The notes below the pieces were generated by a model. The model did not search any database, was not told the DNA's origin, and saw nothing but the letters and a program-made list of their open reading frames with translations. The position numbers were made by a program, and so were the translations under genes. Below, piece by piece: positions 57,504 to 64,000 of a stretch of 64,000 nucleotides of DNA (position 1 is the stretch's first letter; the number at the start of each line of letters is the position of its first letter). Source of the stretch: Nocardia sp. CC227C (GTDB taxonomy: Bacteria > Actinomycetota > Actinomycetes > Mycobacteriales > Mycobacteriaceae); the NCBI RefSeq assembly GCF_030767025.1, contig NZ_JASITE010000018.1, forward strand, positions 62,001 through 126,000. Reading direction: 5' to 3'.

Positions 57504-58553
57504 TCAGTTCTTCAGCTTCTCGGGGAGCAGGCCGATGGGGTCGGGGATCTGCTCCATGGTGAGCCGCTTGCGGAACACCCAGTACGTCCAGCCCTGGTAG
57601 ATGAGCACCATCGGCACCATGACCACCGCGACCCAGCTCATGACCACCAGCGTGTAGTGCGTGGACGAGGCGCTGACGGTGCCGTCGCGGCCGTCCACGG
57701 TGAGGCTGAAGGCCGGGTCGATGGACGAGGGCAGCACATCCGGGAACAGCGCCCCGAACAGCAGCGTGGTGGCCGACAGAATGGTGAGCGCGGTGCCGGT
57801 GAAGGCCCAGCCGTCGCGGCTGCGGCTGTGTGCCAGTCCGGCGACCACCAGCCCGATCACGGCCAGCGCCAACGGAATCCAGGTCCAGTCGTGCCCGTAG
57901 GACAGCTGGGTCCAGATGCCGAATACCGCCACCACCACCGCGGTGGGCACGAAGATCTTGCGCACGATCGCCTCGGCGTCCTCGCGCACCTCGCCACCGG
58001 TCTTGAGGCAGATGAAGATCGCGCCGTGCAGCAGGAACAGCAGCAGCGTGGTGAGCCCGCCGAGCAGCGCGTACGGGCTGAGCAGGTCGAGCAGGGTGCC
58101 CTCGATCTGCCGCTTCTCGTTGAGCTGGACGCCGCGCACGATATTGGCGAACGCCAGCCCCCAGGCGAGCGCGGGAATCCAGGAGCCGAGCCCGATGCCG
58201 ATATCGCACCAACGCCGCCACTTGTCGTCGTTGATCTTGCTGCGCCATTCGATGGCGCAGGCCCGGGTGATCAGGCCGACGAGGATGAGCAGCAGCGGGA
58301 GATAGAACCCGGAGAACAGGCTCGCGTACCACTCCGGGAAGGCCGCGAACATGGCCCCGCCCGCGGTGAGCAGCCACACCTCGTTGCCGTCCCAGACCGG
58401 CCCGATGGTGTTGAGCACCACGCGCCGCTTCACCTCGGATTTGCGCCCGATGATGGGCATGAGCATGCCGACGCCGTAGTCGAAGCCCTCCAGCACGAAG
58501 TAGCCGATGAAGAGCACGGCGACCAGCAGAAACCAGAACACTTGCAGAGTCAT
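57504..58553 (-). CDS. cydB: Cytochrome bd oxidase subunit II
   Basis: 349 residues, ATG 58553. Eight to nine helices; N-terminal FVLEGFDYGVGMLMPIIGR and NTIGPVWDGNEVWLLTAGGA are the CydB signatures. Together with CydA it forms the terminal quinol oxidase with high oxygen affinity. 10 bp after cydA. Confidence 0.96.
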   Translation of the reverse strand: MTLQVFWFLLVAVLFIGYFVLEGFDYGVGMLMPIIGRKSEVKRRVVLNTIGPVWDGNEVWLLTAGGAMFAAFPEWYASLFSGFYLPLLLILVGLITRACAIEWRSKINDDKWRRWCDIGIGLGSWIPALAWGLAFANIVRGVQLNEKRQIEGTLLDLLSPYALLGGLTTLLLFLLHGAIFICLKTGGEVREDAEAIVRKIFVPTAVVVAVFGIWTQLSYGHDWTWIPLALAVIGLVVAGLAHSRSRDGWAFTGTALTILSATTLLFGALFPDVLPSSIDPAFSLTVDGRDGTVSASSTHYTLVVMSWVAVVMVPMVLIYQGWTYWVFRKRLTMEQIPDPIGLLPEKLKN

Positions 58554-58563
58554 CCGGAGTCTC

Positions 58564-60027
58564 CTAGTAAGCGAAGGAAAGCTTCTCGACGGAATCCCCG
58601 GTCATCTTCGGGGCGTCGGATTCGGTGGCGGCCGGTTCCGGCCCGGCGACGGTGTAGCGCCGCATCAGGTGGAACCAGGCGACCGCGAGAATGCCGTACA
58701 GCAGCGTGAATACGATGAGCGAGGTGAGGATGGTGCCCGCGGACACCCCGGAGACGCCCTGCTGCACCGTCATTCGAATGCTCTGGTCCCCGGTCGGATT
58801 GGGCACCACCACCCAGGGCTGCCGCCCCATCTCGGTGAACACCCAGCCGGAGATATTGCCCAGGAACGGTGTGGCGATGGCGGCCAGCGACAGCCAGGAG
58901 AACCAGTTCTGATCCGGCACCCGCCCGCGCCGCGTCACCCAGAATCCGACCAGCGCCAGCAGGATCGAGCCCGCCATGAAGGTGATCATGGCGCGGAAGG
59001 ACCAGTAGGTCACGAACAGGTTGGGCCGGTAGTCGCCGGGACCGAACTTCAGGACGTACTCCTCCTGGAGGTCCTGCACACCGCCGAGCGTGACGCCGCT
59101 GAATTCGCCCTTGGCCAGCCACGGCAGCACGTAGGGCACCTCGATGAGGTGGCTCACGCTGTCGCAGTTGTTGTGCGTGCCGACGGTGAGGACGGAGAAG
59201 TTCGGATCGGTTTCGGTGTGGCACAGCGATTCCGCGGAGGCCATCTTCATGGGCTGCTGCTCGAACATCAGCTTGCCCTGCACGTCGCCGGTGTAGACGA
59301 GCGCGACGGCCGCGATGGGGATGATCCACAGGCCCATGCGCGCGGCGGGCCGCCACATGGTGCGCGCCTCCTCGACGCCGGCGGCCTCCCCCTTGCGCAT
59401 GTTGCGAACCATCCACCAACCGGCGATGCCCGCGACGAAGGTGGCGGAGGTGAGGAAGGCTCCCGCGATGACGTGCGGGAAGGCGGCGAGGGTCGTCACG
59501 TTGGTGATGACTTCCCAGATGCTCTGCAGCTCCGCGCGTCCGGTGTCGGGATTGAATTTCGCGCCGACCGGATGCTGCATGAACGAATTGGCCGCGACGA
59601 TGAAGTACGCCGAGGCGTTCACGCCGATGGCGACCAGCCAGATGCAGGCCAGGTGCACCTTTTTGGGTAGTCGGTCCCAGCCGAAGATCCACAGGCCGAG
59701 GAAGGTCGATTCCATGAAGAAGGCGACCAGGGCCTCCATGGCCAGCGGTGCCCCGAAGACGTCACCGACGAAGCGGGAGTACTCGCTCCAGCCCATGCCG
59801 AACTGGAATTCCTGCACGATGCCGGTGGCGACGCCGAGGGCGAAGTTGATCAGGAAGAGTTTGCCGAAGAATTTGGTGAGGCGCTTCCAGTGCTCCTTGC
59901 CGGTGATCACCCAGGCGGTCTGCATGCCCGCGACGAGCGGCGCCAGGCCGATGGTCAGCGGCACGAAGATGAAGTGATAAACGGTGGTGATACCGAACTG
60001 CCAGCGCGCGACGTCGACGACGTCCAT
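58564..60027 (-). CDS. cydA: Cytochrome bd oxidase subunit I
   Basis: 487 residues, ATG 60027. Heme-bearing subunit: ARWQFGITTVYHFIFVPLTI with the heme His near the N-terminus, MGWSEYSRFVGDVFGAPLAM, the quinol-loop region and MGRQPWVV motif. It has the short Q-loop form typical of actinobacteria. The operon cydABDC reads leftward. A GC-centred dyad (TGTG-N6-CACA, 60097-60110) lies 70 bp upstream. Confidence 0.96.
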   Translation of the reverse strand: MDVVDVARWQFGITTVYHFIFVPLTIGLAPLVAGMQTAWVITGKEHWKRLTKFFGKLFLINFALGVATGIVQEFQFGMGWSEYSRFVGDVFGAPLAMEALVAFFMESTFLGLWIFGWDRLPKKVHLACIWLVAIGVNASAYFIVAANSFMQHPVGAKFNPDTGRAELQSIWEVITNVTTLAAFPHVIAGAFLTSATFVAGIAGWWMVRNMRKGEAAGVEEARTMWRPAARMGLWIIPIAAVALVYTGDVQGKLMFEQQPMKMASAESLCHTETDPNFSVLTVGTHNNCDSVSHLIEVPYVLPWLAKGEFSGVTLGGVQDLQEEYVLKFGPGDYRPNLFVTYWSFRAMITFMAGSILLALVGFWVTRRGRVPDQNWFSWLSLAAIATPFLGNISGWVFTEMGRQPWVVVPNPTGDQSIRMTVQQGVSGVSAGTILTSLIVFTLLYGILAVAWFHLMRRYTVAGPEPAATESDAPKMTGDSVEKLSFAY

Positions 60028-60215
60028 CCGACCTCCCTGCCGATCTACGACATGACGTAGTACCGGACACTACGCCTGCTGGGTGTCGGATGACCATGTG
60101 ACGCGCCACAACATGCTGGTCGTTTGCCAATCGGTGACCGAAGTCCCCGAAGGCGTGCCCCCAAGTCCTCGCGCGAGCCCCGCCGAAGGTCATCCGGAAG
60201 GCCCGCGGCGCACGC

Positions 60216-61133
60216 TCACCAGTCCGCGATGCTGCCCGCCCGCGCCACCCCGCGATTAACCAGTTCGATGATCTCGGGAGCATGGTCCGGCGCGGACATC
60301 CGCAGTCCGTCGAGTGAGTTGACCCGGGCGGCCACGGTAATGCTGGAAAGCATCCAGATGCTGTCCGCGGTAATCAGTTCGGCGACGAAAAGCGGCTTGT
60401 ACAGGCATTCCCAGCCCGCCTTCTCGGCCTCGGCGAACAGCGCCCGCTGGGTGGTACCGGGCAGCACGCCGACCTTCGGGGGCGGGGTGATGAGCTGCTT
60501 GTCACGCACGATCACCACGGTGGAGCGCGGACCCTCCAGCACCTTGTGCTCGGTGCTGGTGAAGATCACGTCGTCCGCGCCCATGCGGTGCGCGAAACGC
60601 AGCGCCGCCATATTCGTCGCATACGACAGGGTCTTGGCGCCCAACAGTTGCCAGGGTGCGGCCTGGGCCAGATCCACCGAGATTCCGCGCGACAGTGTGA
60701 TGACCGAAACACCCTCGGTGCGTGCGGTCTCCACCCGCTCCGGCACCGGCAGCACCAGCACGTAGCCGGTGGTCGCGGGTTCGGCCGGAGTCAGCTCCTT
60801 GTTGGCCGCCTGCCCGCCGATGCCCTGCTCACTGTCGCGGCCGCGGGTGAGCACCATCCGCAGCAGCCCCTCGCGGGACTCGCCCCACTGCTTCGCCGCC
60901 TTCTGCACGGCGGCGCGCCAGGCGTCGAGATCCGGCGGCGGCAGCTCCAGCGCCTCCGCGGATCTGCGTAGTCGGGCCAGATGCGATTCGATCGCGCACG
61001 GCTGGCCGTCGCGCACCAGCACGGTCTCGAAGACGCCGTCACCGCGCAACACACCGATGTCGTCCGCATACAGCAACGGCGCGTCCGGATCCCGGATCGC
61101 GCCGTCGAGGGACACCAAAACTCGTTCCACCAT
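60216..61133 (-). CDS. pabC: Class IV aminotransferase / 4-amino-4-deoxychorismate lyase-like
   Basis: 305 residues from ATG 61133. PLP class IV fold: YADDIGVLRGDGVFETVLVR, SHLARLRRSAEALELP, the PLP lysine in GAKTLSYATNMAAL and DVIFTSTEHKVLEGPRSTVV. PabC cleaves aminodeoxychorismate to p-aminobenzoate and pyruvate for folate; branched-chain or D-amino acid aminotransferase relatives share the fold. It is divergent from the folate-binding ygfZ, as in M. tuberculosis Rv0812/Rv0811c, which supports the folate link. Confidence 0.82.
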   Translation of the reverse strand: MVERVLVSLDGAIRDPDAPLLYADDIGVLRGDGVFETVLVRDGQPCAIESHLARLRRSAEALELPPPDLDAWRAAVQKAAKQWGESREGLLRMVLTRGRDSEQGIGGQAANKELTPAEPATTGYVLVLPVPERVETARTEGVSVITLSRGISVDLAQAAPWQLLGAKTLSYATNMAALRFAHRMGADDVIFTSTEHKVLEGPRSTVVIVRDKQLITPPPKVGVLPGTTQRALFAEAEKAGWECLYKPLFVAELITADSIWMLSSITVAARVNSLDGLRMSAPDHAPEIIELVNRGVARAGSIADW

Positions 61134-61222
61134 GGCAAGTGAGCCTAGGACAGATCGCGCCCGGTTACGCGGCTTCTCCACCGCCGGCGCAAGGCGGATC
61201 GGCCAACACCTATTGTGGGTAT

Positions 61223-62338
61223 GTGTCCTCCGAGGTTGCACCCAGCCCGATCCTTTCCAATCCAGGGGCAGTCGCGGGGCTGCCCGAGTCGCCGGATTCG
61301 GCCGTCGCGTGGCATTACGGCGATCCCTTCGGTGAGCAGCGCGCGGCGGCGCAGCGGGTGGCGGTGGTGGACCGTTCGCACCGCTTCCTGTTCACCATCA
61401 CCGGTAAAGAGCGGCTGACCTGGCTGCACACCGTCTCCAGCCAGCATGTGGCGGAGCTGGGCGACGGACAGTCGGCGGAGAATCTGGACCTGGATCTCAA
61501 CGGCCGCGTGCTGAACCACTTCGTGCTGACCGAACTCGACGGCACCGTGTGGATCGACACCGAGGCCCAGCGCGGTCCGGCGCTGCTCGACTTCCTCGCC
61601 AAGATGGTGTTCTGGGCCGACGCCAAACCCGAGCCCGCACCCGACCACGCCATGCTGAGCCTGCTCGGACCCCGCGTATCCGAACTGACCGACGCCCTGG
61701 GCGTCGCGGCGCTGCCCGAGGTCAACGCGGCGGTGGCGCTGCCCGGCGGCGGGTTCCTGCGCCGCATGCCCTGGCCGACGGCCGACTCCTACGATCTGAT
61801 CGTGCCCCGCGCCCAGCTGGGCGACTGGTGGGCGCGGCTGCGCGCCGCCGGGGCCGAGGCGGCCGGGATGTGGGCCTACGAGGCGCTGCGGGTGGCCGCG
61901 CTGCGGCCGCGCATCGGCGTCGACACCGATGAGCGCACCATCCCGCACGAGGTGCACTGGATCGGCGGCCGGGCCGAATTCGGCGCGGTGCACCTGAACA
62001 AGGGCTGCTACCGAGGCCAGGAGACGGTGGCCCGCGTGCACAATCTCGGCAAACCGCCGCGGCAGCTGGTGCTGCTGCATCTGGACGGTTCCGCGGATTC
62101 GCGTCCGGCCACCGGTGATCCGGTGACCGCCGGCGGCCGTGCGGTCGGCGTGGTGGGCACGGTGGTCGACCACTACGAATTCGGCCCGGTGGCGCTGGCC
62201 CTGGTCAAGCGCAATGTCACGGTCGACGCGGAGCTGGCGGCGGGGCCGGTCGCCGCCTCCATCGACCCCGATTCCGTGCGCGCCCACGATGAGCCGCAGG
62301 CGGGTCGCCTGGCCGTGGAGAGGCTGCGCGGCCGATGA
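61223..62338 (+). CDS. ygfZ: YgfZ/GcvT-like folate-binding Fe-S maintenance protein
   Basis: 371 residues from GTG 61223, probably leaderless: TATTGT ends 6 nt before. GcvT-fold protein with the YgfZ signature KGCYRGQE and its conserved cysteine (~260), and LDLNGRVLNHFVLTELDG. It uses a tetrahydrofolate derivative to help maintain Fe-S proteins, and is not a glycine cleavage T protein. ATGA overlap with the MOSC gene. Confidence 0.87.
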   Translation: MSSEVAPSPILSNPGAVAGLPESPDSAVAWHYGDPFGEQRAAAQRVAVVDRSHRFLFTITGKERLTWLHTVSSQHVAELGDGQSAENLDLDLNGRVLNHFVLTELDGTVWIDTEAQRGPALLDFLAKMVFWADAKPEPAPDHAMLSLLGPRVSELTDALGVAALPEVNAAVALPGGGFLRRMPWPTADSYDLIVPRAQLGDWWARLRAAGAEAAGMWAYEALRVAALRPRIGVDTDERTIPHEVHWIGGRAEFGAVHLNKGCYRGQETVARVHNLGKPPRQLVLLHLDGSADSRPATGDPVTAGGRAVGVVGTVVDHYEFGPVALALVKRNVTVDAELAAGPVAASIDPDSVRAHDEPQAGRLAVERLRGR

Positions 62339-63084
62339 GCGACGAACTCACCGCGGCGGCGGAATCCGCGCTGCCCGAGCGCGCCGCGGCACCGACGGCG
62401 TCCAGCACGGTCGGCACCGTGTTGGCGGTCTGCGTCGTGCACGCCGATATCGAGGTGCCGGGCCGGGTCGGCCGCTCGGCCATCGACAAGCGCCCGGTCG
62501 CGCATCGGGTTCGGGTGACCAGGCTCAGCCTCGACGGCGACCACGTGTGCAATACCGAACACCACGGCGGCGAACACCAGGCCGTCTACGCCTACGCCCA
62601 GGAGGACGCCGAACGCTGGGGCCGCGAACTCGATCGCGAGCTGCCCTACGGCTGGTTCGGGGAGAACCTGCGCATCGGCGGCCTGCCGGTGAGCGATGCG
62701 GTGCTCGGCGAGCGCTGGGCCGTCGGCGACGCCGTGTTCGAGGTGAGCGCACCGCGCGTGCCCTGCGCCACCTTCCAGCACTGGAGCGGCGAGCGGCAGT
62801 GGGTGAAACGCTTCACCCTGCAATCGGATACCGGCGCATATCTGCGCGTGCTCACCGAGGGCGTGATCGGCGCGGGGGACGAGGTGCGGCGGATCCACAT
62901 CCCCGCCCACGGCATCACCGTGCGCGACCTGTTCGGCGGCCGCGACCAGGCACTGCTGGACCGGCTGCTGACCGAGGAGCCGACCATCTCCGATGATGTG
63001 CGCATGCAGATCGAGCGGCACCGCCGCCGCAACGACCGCGCTGCCGCGACGAATACGAAGACGAGCGCGGAGCTGACGGCATGA
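62335..63084 (+). CDS. MOSC domain protein (YiiM-like)
   Basis: 249 residues. MOSC features: HGGEHQAVYAYAQEDAERWG, YGWFGENLRIGG, SDAVLGERWAVGDAVFEVSA and RVPCATFQ with the conserved cysteine that can carry a Moco sulfido group. YiiM relatives reduce N-hydroxylated compounds with molybdenum cofactor; the substrate is not known here. The C-terminal ~45 residues are charged and variable. Coupled by ATGA to ygfZ and to the tiny ORF that follows. Confidence 0.85.
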   Translation: MSDELTAAAESALPERAAAPTASSTVGTVLAVCVVHADIEVPGRVGRSAIDKRPVAHRVRVTRLSLDGDHVCNTEHHGGEHQAVYAYAQEDAERWGRELDRELPYGWFGENLRIGGLPVSDAVLGERWAVGDAVFEVSAPRVPCATFQHWSGERQWVKRFTLQSDTGAYLRVLTEGVIGAGDEVRRIHIPAHGITVRDLFGGRDQALLDRLLTEEPTISDDVRMQIERHRRRNDRAAATNTKTSAELTA

Positions 63085-63191
63085 GCGATCGGACCCGCTG
63101 GCGGCGGCGCGGGACGAGCCGACTGGCGGGTCGGCGATCGCGGGCGGTGGTAGCCGACGGTCGGGCCACGACGCGAAGGGACACCGCATGA
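63081..63191 (+). CDS. Tiny Arg-rich ORF, ATGA-coupled (36 aa)
   Basis: Starts in the MOSC stop (ATGA) and ends in an ATGA with the next tiny ORF. Sequence MSDRTRWRRRGTSRLAGRRS...TTRRDTA: 12 arginines, no domain. Its last codons contain an SD-like GAAGGG ahead of the next start, so it may serve to relay ribosomes rather than make a useful peptide. Confidence 0.4.
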   Translation: MSDRTRWRRRGTSRLAGRRSRAVVADGRATTRRDTA

Positions 63192-63265
63192 GCGGTCAGG
63201 TGCGGAGGTCGCAGCCGAGAGCAACCACGGAGCGCCCCGCACACGCACGAAAGGGCACAGCATGA
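63188..63265 (+). CDS. Second tiny ATGA-coupled ORF (25 aa)
   Basis: MSGQVRRSQPRATTERPAHA then RKGTA, ending ATGA on the asparaginase start. Its tail (ACGAAAGGGCACAGC) is a near copy of the end of the preceding ORF (GCGAAGGGACACCGC), suggesting duplication of one start-site module. Confidence 0.4.
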   Translation: MSGQVRRSQPRATTERPAHARKGTA

Positions 63266-64000
63266 GTGTGGAACTGGTCGAGGTGGTGCGGTCGGGTTTC
63301 CGCGAGTGCGTGCACCGCGGTTCGCTGGTGATCCTCGGCCCCGACGGTGAGCCCACCGTGGAGTTCGGCGAGGTGCACGGCCCCATCTTCCCGCGCTCCA
63401 CCAACAAGCCCATGCAGGCGATCACCCTGCTGCGCAACGGCTTCGATCCGGTGGACGACACCGAGCTGGCCATCGCCACCGCATCGCATTTCGGCGAGCC
63501 CGATCACGTGGAGCTGGTGCAGCGGCTGCTGGACCGCTTCGGCTTCGCCGAGGACGAGCTGGAGTGCCCGCCGGATCTGCCCTTCGAGGAGCAGGCCCGC
63601 GCCACCGTGCTCGCCGGGCACGACCGCGCCAAGGCGGCGCGCCGGATCTACATGAACTGTTCGGGCAAACACGCCGCCATGCTCGCCACCTGTCGGATCA
63701 ACGGCTGGCCGACCCGCGGCTACCTCGATGCCGGGCATCCGCTGCAACGCGCGGTCACCGATACCATCGCCGATATCACCGGCGAGCCGGAGACCGATCT
63801 CGGCCTCGACGGCTGCGGCCTGCCGATCGTGCCGGTGTCGCTGGTGAACCTCGCCCGCGCCTACGCCACCATGGCCACCGCGCCCGACGGCTCCCCGGAA
63901 CGCCGAGTGGCGGAGGCGATCCGGGCCTATCCGCGAGTGATTTCCGGCACGGACGGGCCGGATCTGCGCGTGATGACGGCAACGCCCGGACTGGTGTGCA
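63262..64000 (+). CDS. L-asparaginase II family protein (partial)
   Basis: First 246 residues, running off the window; ATG 63262 with AAAGGG 6 nt upstream. Begins MSVELVEVVRSGFRECVHRG. Asparaginase II (PF06089-type, distinct from the ansA/ansB type) markers: PRSTNKPMQAITLLRNG, ATASHFGEPDHVELVQRL and MNCSGKHAAMLATCRIN. Hydrolyses asparagine to aspartate and ammonia. No signal peptide. Confidence 0.88.
   Translation, partial: MSVELVEVVRSGFRECVHRGSLVILGPDGEPTVEFGEVHGPIFPRSTNKPMQAITLLRNGFDPVDDTELAIATASHFGEPDHVELVQRLLDRFGFAEDELECPPDLPFEEQARATVLAGHDRAKAARRIYMNCSGKHAAMLATCRINGWPTRGYLDAGHPLQRAVTDTIADITGEPETDLGLDGCGLPIVPVSLVNLARAYATMATAPDGSPERRVAEAIRAYPRVISGTDGPDLRVMTATPGLVC

Noticed and set aside
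60097..60110. CRP-like site TGTGACGCGCCACA upstream of cydA
   Set aside because: Half-sites are 6 nt apart, whereas TGTGA-N6-TCACA needs 8 between TGTG and CACA; possibly another operator but not a CRP match.

Overview
The window is high-GC actinobacterial chromosome, most likely Nocardia or a close mycolic-acid relative. Evidence: a mycobactin/nocobactin-type siderophore cluster with DtxR/IdeR iron boxes, mycothiol synthase, LmeA and polyprenol-phosphate mannosyltransferase-type envelope genes, and many leaderless GTG starts. The order ygfZ-pabC-nitrobindin-sseC-cysA2-thiX-lmeA-glnR-mshD-pst-phoU-LCP-dus-desA resembles M. tuberculosis Rv0811c-Rv0824c as I recall it. Genus assignment is inference.

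Layout. 1-6.4 kb: siderophore genes mbtB (partial), mbtA and mbtI with three iron boxes. 6.5-11.8 kb: glycerolipid acyltransferases plsB and HAD-plsC, a dolichol-phosphate-mannose-type synthase and a small conserved protein. 11.9-13.2 kb: tRNA-Phe, -Asp, -Glu and a ScbR-like TetR regulator. 14.1-33.1 kb: an 18.9-kb integrated element (below). 33.2-45.7 kb: DUF937 protein, desaturase, tRNA-dihydrouridine synthase, LCP cell-wall ligase, phoU, an MFS pump and pstSCAB with a PHO box. 46-53 kb: mshD, glnR, lmeA, thiX, then a sulfur operon led by a leaderless polycysteine peptide (DUF4395, cysA2, sseC), a nitrobindin-like protein and a Uma2 nuclease-like protein. 53.4-60 kb: cydABDC cytochrome bd operon. 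60.2-64 kb: pabC, ygfZ, a MOSC protein, two tiny coupled ORFs and a partial L-asparaginase.

The integrated element splits the chromosomal tRNA-Lys(TTT) gene inside its anticodon arm (17-bp direct repeat at both ends) and carries its own complete tRNA-Lys(TTT) beside the integrase. From left to right it holds: the tRNA; a tyrosine integrase; a nucleotidyltransferase-like gene overlapping an unknown gene; about 2.5 kb nearly free of genes but dense in long perfect inverted repeats; a secreted protein; and a 10-kb leftward operon of about 15 genes, mostly joined by ATGA overlaps. That operon runs from an excisionase-like gene through small membrane proteins, a frameshifted RRQ-type gene, a GIY-YIG protein, a replication-relaxation-like protein and an FtsK-type ATPase to a DUF2637 membrane protein. 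A creatininase-family gene and an HTH/TPR regulator lie next to attR.

The most interesting observations are: (1) the tRNA split and replacement; (2) a C-terminal tail of pattern SALAxYxxGxALADAV shared by four otherwise unrelated element proteins; (3) a helically phased array of CTGTCCAG-type octamers inside the DUF2637 gene, a candidate DNA-translocation (clt-like) locus; (4) 11-bp-phased TGGGGCA repeats at both ends, candidate integrase arm sites; and (5) the hairpin-rich non-coding region.
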